Part shown: positions 42,318 to 50,969 of the stretch, piece after piece
Layout: the number at the start of each line of letters is the position of its first letter
Numbering within the stretch: position 1 is the stretch's first letter
NCBI RefSeq assembly: GCF_042945595.1
Contig: NZ_CP168493.1
Location: 1,612,001 to 1,676,000, forward strand
DNA: 64,000 nucleotides
Direction of reading: 5' to 3'
From: Psychrobacillus sp042945595
GTDB lineage: Bacteria; Bacillota; Bacilli; Bacillales_A; Planococcaceae
Program-made: the position numbers and the translations under genes
The notes under the pieces: model-generated
The model's database searches: none
What the model was told of the DNA's origin: nothing
What the model saw: only the letters and a program-made list of their open reading frames with translations

Positions 42318-43847
42318 ATGAAAACACTTTGGACGAACGGTCATATTTTTACAATGCAATCAGAAGGGAACACAGTAGAATCTGTTTTAGTAGAAGATGG
42401 AAAAATCATTAAAACTGGCTCTGAAGAAACATTATTACCACTTGCAGAAGAAGTAAAATCCTTAAATGGTGCTTCCATGTATCCTGGTTTTGTCGATAGT
42501 CATATTCATCTCATTGGTCATGGTGAAAAGTTAGCATATCTTGATTTATCAATTATTAATTCTATTGAAGAAATTGTGGATAAAGTAGCAGGACTAGTTA
42601 AAAAAGGGGAATGGTACGTAGCGGAAGGTTGGAATGATAATAAACTAATAGAGGAAAGACCCATCACTTGTTTTGACCTTGATCAATTGAAAGAGACTCC
42701 TATCGTATTAAAGAGAGTATGTAGACATGTATTAGTTGCTAATTCCAAAACAATGGAGCTAGCAGGAATTACGAAAGATACACCAAATCCAACTGGTGGG
42801 ATAATTGGTAAAGACAATGAAGGTAATTTGAATGGATTGTTTTATGATGAAGCACAACAGTTAATTACATCTAAAATACCTCCAGCAACTACAGAGTATT
42901 TAATAGAAGTAATTAAAAATAGTGTAGCAGATTTACAATCGAAGGGTTTAACAGGCGTCCACACAGAGGATATGGCATACTATGGACCTTATACAGTCCC
43001 TTTACAGGCATATCGTGAAGTTATAGGTGAAAGTTTTCGTACTCATCTTTTAAGACATCATGAAGCTTTTGAGAAGATGCAGGGGGAGGAACCGACGGAC
43101 TTTATTGAATTCGGTGCGATGAAAATATTTATCGATGGATCCTTGGGGGGGCGTACTGCGTTGTTGTCAGAAGACTATTCAGATGATCCTGGAAATAAAG
43201 GCGTTGCAGTACATGATCCCGAAAAACTAGAACAATTGGTGCAAACCGCTAGAAAATATAGTGAAACGATCGCTGTTCATGTAATTGGAGATTCGGCAGT
43301 TGAAATCATACTAAACTTAATCGAGAAATATCCTGTAGTATTTGGAAAAAAGGATAGATTAATTCATGTGAATGTTTTACGAGAAGACTTAGTAGAAAGA
43401 ATGGCGAAATTACCCGTAGTACTGGATCTCCAACCAATTTTTGTTCCTTCCGATTTTCCATGGGTTATCGAAAGGCTGGGGAAAGAACGACTAAAATGGG
43501 CATATGCATGGAAATCCTTGATTAATTATGGATTCGAGTGCTCAGGAGGATCTGATTCTCCTGTAGAAATGGCAGATCCTCTTGTGGGGATAGATGCCGC
43601 AGTGAATAATAAATACCTTCCTGAGCAGGCACTTACAGTATTTGAAGCGATTTCCTTATTTACAACTGGAAGTGCAAAAGCAATCGGAAAAGAAAACGAA
43701 CGCGGGAAAATTGCCCAAGGATTTGATGCGGATTTCACAATAGTGGATAGTGAGTTAAATGCAACAACACTTCTAAAAGCTAATATAGTAGAAACGATCG
43801 TTGCGGGAGAAACAGTCTACAAGAATAATAATTTAAGAGTAAAGTGA
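42318..43847 (+). CDS. Metal-dependent amidohydrolase, YtcJ-like
   Basis: 509 residues, amidohydrolase_3 family. The metal motif HxH is in FVDSHIHLIGHG (about 58-69). AMKIFIDGSLGGRTALL (about 265) and FECSGGSDSPVEMADPL (about 405), with its metal-binding Asp, are typical of the YtcJ subgroup. Members hydrolyse amide or formamide bonds; the substrate here is unknown. The ATG follows AAAGGATGGAG. It is 97 bases after the coiled-coil gene and 58 before the DUF4870 gene. Confidence 0.85.
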   Translation: MKTLWTNGHIFTMQSEGNTVESVLVEDGKIIKTGSEETLLPLAEEVKSLNGASMYPGFVDSHIHLIGHGEKLAYLDLSIINSIEEIVDKVAGLVKKGEWYVAEGWNDNKLIEERPITCFDLDQLKETPIVLKRVCRHVLVANSKTMELAGITKDTPNPTGGIIGKDNEGNLNGLFYDEAQQLITSKIPPATTEYLIEVIKNSVADLQSKGLTGVHTEDMAYYGPYTVPLQAYREVIGESFRTHLLRHHEAFEKMQGEEPTDFIEFGAMKIFIDGSLGGRTALLSEDYSDDPGNKGVAVHDPEKLEQLVQTARKYSETIAVHVIGDSAVEIILNLIEKYPVVFGKKDRLIHVNVLREDLVERMAKLPVVLDLQPIFVPSDFPWVIERLGKERLKWAYAWKSLINYGFECSGGSDSPVEMADPLVGIDAAVNNKYLPEQALTVFEAISLFTTGSAKAIGKENERGKIAQGFDADFTIVDSELNATTLLKANIVETIVAGETVYKNNNLRVK

Positions 43848-43905
43848 AACGAATGCTGAAATAATGCGTATATAGTATTAACTTACGGAGAGGAGTATGA
43901 CATAT

Positions 43906-44214
43906 ATGGAAAACACGGGTTTAAAAATATTAATTCATGCTAGCACATGGTTTGCGCCGTTTTTAGTACCATTTATTATATTTTTGATAGTAGACGATGA
44001 CGAAATAAAAAAGCTTTCGATACAAGCGATTTTATTCCAACTTGTTATTGGCGCTTTGATTTTTATTTCTGCCATTTTAATAATTTTCTTAATCGGTATC
44101 CCTATGATTATTATTTTTGGTATAATGGCATTTGTTGTTCCGATTATCGGAATAGCTAAAGCGATTACTGGAAGCACATTTAATTATCCAATTGTAGGTT
44201 CTTGGATAAGATAA
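43906..44214 (+). CDS. DUF4870 family membrane protein
   Basis: 102 residues with about three hydrophobic segments. The conserved layout HASTWFAPFLVPFIIFLIVDDDEIKKLSIQAILFQL and the ending with FNYPIVGSWIR are typical of DUF4870, a small membrane family of unknown role. I chose the ATG at 43906, which lies 10 bases after GGAG; an ATG at 43897 is too close to the ribosome site. coaW starts 13 bases downstream, so the two are likely co-transcribed. Confidence 0.8.
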   Translation: MENTGLKILIHASTWFAPFLVPFIIFLIVDDDEIKKLSIQAILFQLVIGALIFISAILIIFLIGIPMIIIFGIMAFVVPIIGIAKAITGSTFNYPIVGSWIR

Positions 44215-44227
44215 AAGGGGAATTTTT

Positions 44228-45049
44228 ATGGCTACAAAAATCGGTATTGATGCAGGTGGAACGTTAACGAAGATAGCTTATTGGGATGAAAAAATGGAAT
44301 TACAATTACTTAACTTCCTTTCATCTAATTTTCAAGCAGTAAAGGATTGGATCGATTCTAATCACTCGTTAGCTTCCATTTGCCTTACTGGTGGTCGTGC
44401 AGAGCAGTTAAAGAAATATTTGATTTCACAAAAAGATATTCCATATATTGTGGAGTTCGATGCAACAATGGCGGGAGTCAAGCATCAATTAAAACAACAA
44501 AATATTCATTGTGAAAAGGCTATTATTGCAAACATTGGCACAGGGACATCTATTCATCTTATGAATGCCAATTCACATAGCAGGCTTGGTGGAACTGGAA
44601 TCGGTGGTGGAACGTTCATTGGCCTGGGACAAGTATTAACTGGATTATCTAGTTATGAAGAGTTGATTAACCTATCTAAAATAGGAAATAGATCATCCAT
44701 AGATATATTAGTCAGTGATATTTATGAAAGCAATAAATTACCGATTAATGGGTCGCTTACTGCGAGTAATTTTGGTGGAGTCGCGTTAAAAACGGCTGAA
44801 AAAAGAAGTGAAGCAGATTATTTGTCAGGCATACAAGGTATCATTGGTGAGGTTGTAGCTTCGTTATGCATCCAAGCAGCTGACGCGTATCATGTAAATA
44901 GTATTATCTATATTGGTTCAACATTAGAAAATAACAATTTACTAAAAGAAATAATAAGAAGTTATACACAATTAAAAGATAAAAAGCCTGTTTTTTTGGG
45001 TAAAAATGGATACAGTGGAGCGATAGGTGCTTTATTGGAAAGTAATTAA
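44228..45049 (+). CDS. coaW: Type II pantothenate kinase
   Basis: 273 residues. It phosphorylates pantothenate, the first step of coenzyme A synthesis. The ATP phosphate loop GIDAGGTLTKIAYWD (6-20) and the second loop NIGTGTSIHLM (about 98-108), with RLGGTGIGGGTFIGLG after it, are the ASKHA-fold motifs of the type II enzymes known from staphylococci and eukaryotes. Type II enzymes are generally not feedback-inhibited by CoA. It appears co-transcribed with the DUF4870 gene upstream. A type I or III enzyme may exist elsewhere in the genome. Confidence 0.9.
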   Translation: MATKIGIDAGGTLTKIAYWDEKMELQLLNFLSSNFQAVKDWIDSNHSLASICLTGGRAEQLKKYLISQKDIPYIVEFDATMAGVKHQLKQQNIHCEKAIIANIGTGTSIHLMNANSHSRLGGTGIGGGTFIGLGQVLTGLSSYEELINLSKIGNRSSIDILVSDIYESNKLPINGSLTASNFGGVALKTAEKRSEADYLSGIQGIIGEVVASLCIQAADAYHVNSIIYIGSTLENNNLLKEIIRSYTQLKDKKPVFLGKNGYSGAIGALLESN

Positions 45050-45211
45050 TTTTGATCAGCAAAAGGGTTGCATTAATTAAAAACCCATGTTATATTTAAA
45101 GAGGATTATTTTTGTTCGGTTAGTTAGTAGGTGGCAACACTTTTACTTAACAGTGTTGAGCAAGGATAGTAACACAATGTATGCACAACTGCATACGAGG
45201 AGGAAATACAC

Positions 45212-45412
45212 ATGGAACAAGGTAAAGTAAAATGGTTTAACTCAGAAAAAGGATTCGGATTTATCGAACGCGAAGGCGGAGACGATGTATTCGTACATTT
45301 CTCAGCTATCCAAAGCGAAGGTTTCAAATCTCTTGACGAAGGTCAAGAAGTAACTTTTGAAATCGAGCAAGGCCAACGTGGTCTTCAAGCTACTAACGTA
45401 GTTAAAGCTTAA
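45212..45412 (+). CDS. Cold-shock protein, Csp family
   Basis: 66 residues, one cold-shock domain. RNP1 KGFGFIE (residues 13-19) and RNP2 VFVHF (26-30) are intact, with Trp8 in KVKWFN. It binds single-stranded RNA/DNA as a chaperone. The strong GAGGAGGAAAT ribosome site follows a leader with two hairpins (CAACACT...AGTGTTG near 45135-45157 and GTATGCA...TGCATAC near 45179-45196), as is usual for csp mRNAs that fold differently in the cold. A second csp lies at 47048. Confidence 0.95.
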   Translation: MEQGKVKWFNSEKGFGFIEREGGDDVFVHFSAIQSEGFKSLDEGQEVTFEIEQGQRGLQATNVVKA

Positions 45413-45429
45413 TTTTAAACCTAAACTTT

Positions 45430-45460
45430 AACAGACTCTCATTCGAGAGTCTGTTTTTTT
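45430..45460 (+). terminator. Terminator of csp (45212)
   Basis: AACAGACTCTC (45430-45440) pairs with GAGAGTCTGTT (45445-45455), loop ATTC, followed by TTTTT. Confidence 0.93.
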
Positions 45461-45518
45461 GTGTTATGATATGTTATATCATTCGGTAGAGTGATGCTGA
45501 AAATGGAGGGATGATTAC

Positions 45519-46010
45519 ATGAAAAAGTGGAAAAAAGAAATTACCATACATGCACCAATTGAATACGTTTGGCCGTTTTTTTATGGGAATATAGAAAAAA
45601 AGAAAATGATTTTTCCAAAAGTAATGGATGAAGTATTTACTCAACAAACAGAACAGATAGTTGGATCAATCATCTGTCAAACGTATCAAATTGGTTCAGT
45701 AACCGAACAATATGAAATTACGATTAAGAAGTATGTAAACGAACACCACTATAAAGACTTTCAGGAAAGTTTTCTATTGAATAATCGTTTTCGTATGACA
45801 ATTGACTATGAATTAGAAGCACAAAATGACACAATTACAAAATTTATATACACATCGATAAATAAACCTAAAAATCCATTACTAGGAATTTTTCAGTTAT
45901 TTGGTAACGACGAAGTAGTACGACGTTTTATGAACCGAACAAAAGAGACAATTGAATCTGCGTATAAAAATGAGATTCAAACTAATACTAACGAGCTTTT
46001 AAAAGAATAG
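45519..46010 (+). CDS. SRPBCC (START-like) fold protein
   Basis: 163 residues. The start WKKEITIHAPIEYVWPFFYG is the typical first strand and helix of the SRPBCC/polyketide-cyclase fold, a hydrophobic ligand-binding barrel. The long C-terminal helix is about 132-158. No catalytic residue can be named. The ATG follows TGGAGGGATG. The last codons and stop (CTTTTAAAAGAATAG, encoding LLKE and stop) are also the first bases of dispersed R repeat copy 2, so the C-terminal tip was supplied by the repeat. Confidence 0.8.
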   Translation: MKKWKKEITIHAPIEYVWPFFYGNIEKKKMIFPKVMDEVFTQQTEQIVGSIICQTYQIGSVTEQYEITIKKYVNEHHYKDFQESFLLNNRFRMTIDYELEAQNDTITKFIYTSINKPKNPLLGIFQLFGNDEVVRRFMNRTKETIESAYKNEIQTNTNELLKE

Positions 46011-46247
46011 GGAAGTATCTAATCACTCATTAACCAAACCAAATGCACCATATCTCTAGATATTCCAAGATGGCGACCGACAAACAACCGCCACAAGATT
46101 ACCGAAAAGAGAGGACCTGGAAGTGACGCATTCACTTCCAGGTCCTCCATAAAAGTCTTCGTTAATAGAAAAGCTAATATTTAGTCCAAAGCACTTGGAA
46201 ATTGGTAAAGACAAAATGCACTTAAATGACGCTTCCGTTTTTCTAAC
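45995..46247. repeat. R repeat copy 2 with a 16-bp hairpin
   Basis: It aligns along its length with 27599-27846. The central stem GAGGACCTGGAAGTGA (46111-46126) pairs perfectly with 46132-46147. The outer stem bases differ from copy 1, while the inner AAGTGA is shared. It overlaps the 3' end of the SRPBCC gene. Confidence 0.75.
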
Positions 46248-46309
46248 TTATTGGCAAGCCTTATATTACAAAGCCAAATTATATGGACTTTTTCAGTGCC
46301 CTATTTTAC

Positions 46310-46702
46310 TCAAGGTAGTTTTTTTAGCACGGCTTCTCTTGCTAATGCGTGAGCTGCTTTATTTTGCTCATCTGGAATCCATTTAATAAAAAACAAGTCG
46401 AATGTATCGATTATTACTAGTATTTTCACTAAAATAGAAGCGAATTCTGTATTTTTTGCATATCTTTTTTCGACTGCAGCACAAACTATTTGTGAATCAG
46501 TCCTTGCCGAAACGATAGAGTTTGTTAATTTTTGTGCTTCTTCTAATCCTCTTAATAATGCGATAAATTCTGTAGTGTGGTTCGTGTAACTACCGATAAA
46601 TTCGCTTATTTTAATATGATGTCCTTCACCTTTAATAAAGACGCCTATACCACTTGGACCAGGATTACCAGTTGTTGAACCATCAATATATACTTCAAGC
46701 AT
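46310..46702 (-). CDS. Ribonuclease H-like protein (RVT_3 type)
   Basis: 130 residues. RNase H fold with Asp7 (YIDGSTTGNPGPSGIG), Glu45 (HTTEFIALLRGLEEA) and Asp69 (ARTDSQIV). The fourth carboxylate of RNase HI, the Asp in the N-x-x-A-D-x-L-A motif, reads His118 (NKAAHALA), as in many RVT_3-type relatives. It may therefore cut RNA:DNA hybrids weakly or not at all. The ATG at 46702 follows AGGTGAT. It converges with R repeat copy 2 and is divergent from the zinc-finger gene. Confidence 0.83.
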   Translation of the reverse strand: MLEVYIDGSTTGNPGPSGIGVFIKGEGHHIKISEFIGSYTNHTTEFIALLRGLEEAQKLTNSIVSARTDSQIVCAAVEKRYAKNTEFASILVKILVIIDTFDLFFIKWIPDEQNKAAHALAREAVLKKLP

Positions 46703-46826
46703 TTTTTATCACCTATTTACAGTTTGTTTTGGTTAGTTCTTTTTTAGTTTGAACTACATGTTGCACACTTGCAAATAAAATATATGATATTGGACAATCT
46801 AATTTAATGTAGGGAGGAGAGTTTGT

Positions 46827-47009
46827 ATGAAAAATAATCAAATAATCGGTGAAATAGATTATTTATTAACCACATATTGTGAAAGTTGTTACTTAAAAGA
46901 CCTTTTTCGCAAAGAAAAAGGAAAGATAGCAGCACATAACTTTTGTATTCATAGTTGTACAGTTGGAGAGGAAATTCGAGAAATAGGAGAGAATCTTTGT
47001 TCTAAATAA
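46827..47009 (+). CDS. Small zinc-finger protein (zf-C2HCIx2C type)
   Basis: 60 residues. Cys18 and Cys21 (YCESCYL), His37 and Cys40 (HNFCIHSC), then Cys44 give the C2HC-type metal site of a small Bacillales family. The flanking GEIDYLLTTYC and TVGEEIREIG are conserved family landmarks. Function is unknown. The ATG follows GGGAGGAGAG. It converges with the second csp gene and its end overlaps the T-run of that gene's terminator. Confidence 0.83.
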   Translation: MKNNQIIGEIDYLLTTYCESCYLKDLFRKEKGKIAAHNFCIHSCTVGEEIREIGENLCSK

Positions 47010-47038
47010 AAAAGACCCACGACCATTCGTCGCGGGAA
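47005..47038 (-). terminator. Terminator of csp (47048), shared with the zinc-finger gene
   Basis: On the minus strand CCCGCGAC (47036-47029) pairs with GTCGTGGG (47023-47016), loop GAATG, followed by TCTTTTTTATTT. Confidence 0.85.
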
Positions 47039-47047
47039 GAACTGTTT

Positions 47048-47251
47048 CTAACTATTTTTAAATACGTTTGCAGCTTGAGGTCCGCGGTTACCTTCAACAA
47101 TGTCGAAAGATACATCTTGTCCTTCTTCCAACGCTCGGAATCCATCTCCTTGAATACCTGTAAAATGGACAAATACGTCTTCTCCATCATTGTATTCGAT
47201 AAACCCATAGCCTTTTTCATTATTAAACCATTTAACTTTCCCCTGTTGCAT
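47048..47251 (-). CDS. Cold-shock protein, Csp family
   Basis: 67 residues with RNP1 KGYGFIE (residues 13-19) and RNP2 VFVHF (26-30), and KVKWFNNEKG at the start. It is closer in tone to CspD-type proteins (FRALEEGQDVSFDIVEGNRGPQAANV) than the csp at 45212. The ATG follows GAGGGAGGAACG. A promoter lies about 50 bases upstream, so the leader is short and this copy may be less cold-regulated than the other (inference). Confidence 0.95.
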   Translation of the reverse strand: MQQGKVKWFNNEKGYGFIEYNDGEDVFVHFTGIQGDGFRALEEGQDVSFDIVEGNRGPQAANVFKNS

Positions 47252-47299
47252 TGACGTTCCTCCCTCAATCCACTAAATATTCGGATAATGGATAGTTAA

Positions 47300-47328
47300 A
47301 CTGTACATTAAATGACAGTATTAGTCAA
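47300..47328 (-). promoter_or_regulatory. Promoter of csp (47048)
   Basis: On the minus strand TTGACT (47328-47323), a 17-base spacer and TACAGT (47305-47300), 49 bases before the start. Confidence 0.5.
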
Positions 47329-47510
47329 TAAAATGTCGAATTTCACTTGATGTTTAACGTTTTCACTACGCTCCAAAAAACAATAAGCAAAGGATATAGG
47401 TAAAAAAAGTTTTATATTCTCTCTCTATTTAAGTATTACCAAAAATGCAAAAAGAAAATCATTTTACCACCTATTGGACAAAATTGGATTTCGAATGTTT
47501 TTATTTGTAG

Positions 47511-47541
47511 AAAGACTGCTCGATTAGCGGTCTTTTTATCT
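47511..47541 (+). terminator. Orphan terminator-like hairpin
   Basis: AAAGACTGCT (47511-47520) pairs with AGCGGTCTTT (47526-47535), followed by TTATCTG. No + strand gene precedes it within 250 bases, as the csp here runs the other way. It could end a small RNA. Confidence 0.5.
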
Positions 47542-47620
47542 GTTATTGTATTTAAAAAGATACAATCTAAGTCAGAAGCATCTGTTTTCTATTTATTATC
47601 ACTGAATTTTTTTAAAAAAA

Positions 47621-47638
47621 TAATTCGAATTCGAGATA
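47621..47638 (+). promoter_or_regulatory. Palindromic operator resembling the MhqR box
   Basis: TAATTCGAATTCGAGATA matches the inverted repeat recalled for B. subtilis MhqR (TATCTCGAATTCGAGATA) at 16 of 18 positions. It lies 65 bases before the MarR gene and is likely its autoregulatory site. Confidence 0.55.
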
Positions 47639-47702
47639 TTTTTGTTGTATTATTATCAATTGAGTAGTAAAGTGATGATGAAGAAACGGAGTGACAAACA
47701 AT

Positions 47703-48146
47703 ATGCAACAAAATACTCGCGGGTCGTTAATATGGTTAAGACTCTCTCGATTCACACATCAAAGTAACTTACTATCAAATGATTTTTTAAAGCCATTTGA
47801 TTTAACGACTGCACAATTTGATGTATTAATGCAAATTTCAACTTATGAACCATTAACTCAAGGTGAGCTAGCTGAGAAAGTCACAGTTTCACAAGGCGGT
47901 ATTTCGCGTATGCTTGCTCGCCTTGAAAAAGACGGACTCATTGCACGTAAGCAAGAGTGGAAAACTAAAAAGATCTCGTTAACGAATAAAGGACGGGAAA
48001 AACTAGATAATGCATTTGAAGCTCAGCTTAAATTTCAATCCTCATTCTTTGATGAGTGTTTATCTGATGAAGAACGAAAAACGTTGTATTTACTTATGTC
48101 GCGTGTTCAAAAAAATAGCGAAAAAAAGAAAATGCCAAAGAAATAA
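47703..48146 (+). CDS. MarR-family regulator of the quinone-type cluster
   Basis: 147 residues with the winged helix of MarR: TTAQFDVLMQISTYEPLTQGELAEKVTVSQGGISRMLARLEKDGLIARK (about residues 37-85). The C-terminus is very basic. It heads a run of flavin and dioxygenase genes, and an MhqR-like palindrome precedes it. A role like MhqR (repression released by quinones or other electrophiles) is therefore likely but not proven. I chose the ATG at 47703 after GGAGTGA; a GTG at 47691 lies within that site. Confidence 0.85.
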   Translation: MQQNTRGSLIWLRLSRFTHQSNLLSNDFLKPFDLTTAQFDVLMQISTYEPLTQGELAEKVTVSQGGISRMLARLEKDGLIARKQEWKTKKISLTNKGREKLDNAFEAQLKFQSSFFDECLSDEERKTLYLLMSRVQKNSEKKKMPKK

Positions 48147-48198
48147 TTTTTTTATCTCATCACTTGACTAATCAAATGATGAATTGGAGGAACAACTT

Positions 48199-49143
48199 AT
48201 GTACACAATTTCAGGACATCATCATATTTCAATGATTACAAAAAATGCAAAACAAAATAACCACTTTTATCGTGATGTACTAGGTTTACGTCGTGTGAAA
48301 ATGACGGTGAACCAAGATGATCCATCGATGTATCACTTATTTTACGGAGATAAAACTGGAAATCCCGGCACAGAGTTATCTTTCTTTGAAATTCCGATTG
48401 CTGGACGCACACACCGAGGCACAAACGGCATCACCCAAATCGGTTTACTTGTTCCATCAGAAGTGAGCTTAACCTATTGGAAAGCACGTTTTGAGGAATT
48501 CAAAGTGCAGCATAGTGACATTACATCGTACGCCAACCGTCCTGCCCTCCACTTTGAAGATGAAGAAGGCTTACTCATGGTGCTTCTAGTATCAAACGGA
48601 CAAAAGATCAATCAATGGGAAACATGGGAAAAATCAAACGTGCCCGTTGAACATCAAATTCAAGGCATGGGATCCGTGGAAATAACAGTACGCCGACTTG
48701 AAAAACTAGGGAGTATGCTTACAGAGATGTTTGGCTATACCGAAATATCACGTACGAAAGATGAAGCCATTTTCCAATCAGTACAAGGCGAAGTGTTTGG
48801 AGAAATCGTTGTGAAATATTTAGAAGGTCCTTCTGAAAAACCAGGACGAGGTAGTATCCATCATTTAGCGATTCGTGTCAAAGACGATGTAGAGCTTGCG
48901 TACTGGGATGAACAAGTACGAGCAAATGGTTTCCAGTCATCTGGAATTGTGGATCGTTTCTACTTTAAGAGCTTATACTTCCGAGAATCAAATGGCATAT
49001 TATTTGAAATTGCTACAGATGGACCAGGATTTACAATCGACGGAAATATCGAAACACTTGGTCAAACATTAGATTTACCTCCTTTTCTAGAAGATCGTCG
49101 TGCTGAAATTGAAGAAAACTTACAACCAATAGAGGAGAATTGA
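48199..49143 (+). CDS. Ring-cleaving dioxygenase family (tandem VOC/glyoxalase)
   Basis: 314 residues with two vicinal-oxygen-chelate modules. Metal-ligand motifs are GHHHISMITKNAKQNNHFYRDVLGLRRVK at the start, SIHHLAIRV (about 218) and GILFEIATDGPGF (about 268). The family includes MhqA/MhqE/MhqO of B. subtilis, linked to resistance against catechol and 2-methylhydroquinone. Ring cleavage is assumed for the family and not shown for most members. The ATG at 48199 follows TTGGAGG. The LLM gene begins 2 bases after the stop. A broken paralogue lies at 50970-51827. Confidence 0.85.
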   Translation: MYTISGHHHISMITKNAKQNNHFYRDVLGLRRVKMTVNQDDPSMYHLFYGDKTGNPGTELSFFEIPIAGRTHRGTNGITQIGLLVPSEVSLTYWKARFEEFKVQHSDITSYANRPALHFEDEEGLLMVLLVSNGQKINQWETWEKSNVPVEHQIQGMGSVEITVRRLEKLGSMLTEMFGYTEISRTKDEAIFQSVQGEVFGEIVVKYLEGPSEKPGRGSIHHLAIRVKDDVELAYWDEQVRANGFQSSGIVDRFYFKSLYFRESNGILFEIATDGPGFTIDGNIETLGQTLDLPPFLEDRRAEIEENLQPIEEN

Positions 49144-49145
49144 TT

Positions 49146-50201
49146 ATGGAACAATATCGCATCAATCCGACAAAAGGAATGGAATTTGGACTATATTCAT
49201 TAGGAGATCACATTGCCAACCCACTAACAGGTGAACGTATTTCTGCACAACAACGTATTAAAGAATTAATTGAAATGGCAAAACTTGCTGAGGACGCAGG
49301 AATTGATGTATTCGGTTTAGGAGAAAGTCATCAAACCTACTTTACAACTCAAGCTCATACAGTAATTTTAGGTGCTATTGCACAAGCAACATGTAAAATA
49401 AAAATTGCAAGCTCGGCAACCGTGCTGAGTGTATCTGATCCTGTACGTGTGTATGAGGACTTCGCCACAATTGATTTAATTTCTGACGGTCGAGCAGAAA
49501 TCATTGCTGGGCGTGGCTCTCGTGTTGGTGCCTATCACTTACTTGGCGTGGATTTACAAGATTATGAGAAAATTTTCGAAGAGAAATTAGAACTACTAAA
49601 AAAAATAAACGAAGAAGAACGTGTTACATGGGAAGGCGAGTTCCGTCCTCCACTTTCAAATGCAGAAATACTGCCACAACCCAAAATGGGCTCACTCCCG
49701 ATTTGGCGTGCTGTAGGTGGCCCACCTGCAAGTGCCATTAAAGCTGGTTATATGGGGATTCCAATGATGCTGACTACCCTAGGTGGACCAGCAATCAACT
49801 TTAAGCCATCTGTTGATGCGTATCGTGAGGCAGCTGAGCGAAATGGCTATGATCCAAGTGCACTACCAATTGGAACGACAAGCTTGTTCTACGTAGCAGA
49901 TTCAACAAAAGAAGCATTACAAGGTATGTACCCCCATATTAATGGTGGATTCCAAACGATCCGAGGGGGAGGTTATCCAAAGCAACAATTCGCCCAATCA
50001 TCTGATATACGTGATGCATTAATGGTTGGTAGCACGCAACAAATTGTCGAAAAACTACTTTACCAATATGAGCTTTACGGTATGCAACGATTTATGGCAC
50101 AAATTGATTTTGGTGGTGTACCTTTCCAGAAAATTATGAAAAACATCGAAATCATCGGAAACGATATAATTCCAGCACTTAAAAAATATACATCCAAATA
50201 A
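49146..50201 (+). CDS. LLM-class flavin-dependent oxidoreductase
   Basis: 351 residues, a luciferase-like monooxygenase barrel. The start MEFGLYSLGDHIANPLTGERIS, then ELIEMAKLAEDAGIDVFGLGESHQ and DLISDGRAEIIAGRGSR (about 105-121) are conserved in this LLM group. It uses reduced flavin, presumably supplied by one of the FMN reductases in the cluster. Substrate unknown. The ATG at 49146 lies 8 bases after AGAGGAG. The gene sits between the dioxygenase and an FMN reductase in one tight operon. Confidence 0.87.
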   Translation: MEQYRINPTKGMEFGLYSLGDHIANPLTGERISAQQRIKELIEMAKLAEDAGIDVFGLGESHQTYFTTQAHTVILGAIAQATCKIKIASSATVLSVSDPVRVYEDFATIDLISDGRAEIIAGRGSRVGAYHLLGVDLQDYEKIFEEKLELLKKINEEERVTWEGEFRPPLSNAEILPQPKMGSLPIWRAVGGPPASAIKAGYMGIPMMLTTLGGPAINFKPSVDAYREAAERNGYDPSALPIGTTSLFYVADSTKEALQGMYPHINGGFQTIRGGGYPKQQFAQSSDIRDALMVGSTQQIVEKLLYQYELYGMQRFMAQIDFGGVPFQKIMKNIEIIGNDIIPALKKYTSK

Positions 50202-50216
50202 GAAGGAGAGATTAAC

Positions 50217-50783
50217 ATGAAAATAGTAGCTTTAGCCGGCTCAATTGTCGGCTCTAAAACAAAAACAGCAATGTTGAAAGTTATTGAAATACTAGAAAAT
50301 AAATTCCCAAAGCATGAAGTCACACTACTAGATTTGGCCGACTATAAATTGGAATTTAGTGATGGACGTAATTATTTTGAATATGAAGGAGATACAAAAT
50401 ACGTTACAGAGACGATAATGGGAGCAGATGCCATTATTATTGGTACGCCAACGTTTCAAGCATCCATACCAGCAACACTAAAAAATATCTTTGACTTACT
50501 TCCAGTCAACGCTTTCCGTGATAAAGTTGTGAGTAGTGTCGTGACTGCCGGTACATCGAAGCACTATTTAATGGTGGAGCAACAATTAAAGCCAATCTTA
50601 GCATATATGAAAGCTCACATTGTTCCAACGTATGTATTTATTGAGGGAAAAGATTTCTTACGTAAAGAAATAGTGAATGACGATACTCTTTTCCGTCTAG
50701 ATCGCTTAGTCGAAGATACCATGTTAACCGTTGAAGCTTTTGAGATTATTCGTGCGAAAAAAGACGAAGAATATGATTTTTGA
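50217..50783 (+). CDS. NADPH-dependent FMN reductase
   Basis: 188 residues, flavodoxin-like FMN_red family. The phosphate loop LAGSIVGSKTKTAM is at 6-19, and the dimer/flavin motif GTPTFQASIPATLKNIFDLLP near residue 78. It resembles SsuE/MsuE-type reductases, which feed FMNH2 to LLM monooxygenases, matching its position directly after the LLM gene. The ATG follows AGAAGGAGAG. The operon probably continued into the dioxygenase gene now broken downstream. Confidence 0.87.
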   Translation: MKIVALAGSIVGSKTKTAMLKVIEILENKFPKHEVTLLDLADYKLEFSDGRNYFEYEGDTKYVTETIMGADAIIIGTPTFQASIPATLKNIFDLLPVNAFRDKVVSSVVTAGTSKHYLMVEQQLKPILAYMKAHIVPTYVFIEGKDFLRKEIVNDDTLFRLDRLVEDTMLTVEAFEIIRAKKDEEYDF

Positions 50784-50969
50784 TATTTTAACTATTGGTT
50801 CATTAAAACTGGGATAAAGCATATTACTGAATTTAATAATTTGCAAAAGAAAAACGATCAAAAAGTATCTTTGTCTGATTATTCGATATCTAACAAAGAA
50901 TTAAAAGTAATTTATGAAATTGTAAAATTTACACTGATATCTTTGAACTTGCAACATGTAAATTATAAA

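Larger units (their letters stand above)
47252..47702. other. Intergenic region with csp promoter, orphan hairpin and MarR operator
   Basis: 451 bases. It contains the csp promoter, a terminator-like hairpin with no gene before it (47511-47541) and a palindromic operator (47621-47638) before the MarR gene. Confidence 0.6.

Noticed and set aside
46195..46386. Open frame of 63 codons on the + strand
   Set aside because: It starts in R repeat copy 2 and ends antisense to the RNase H-like gene.
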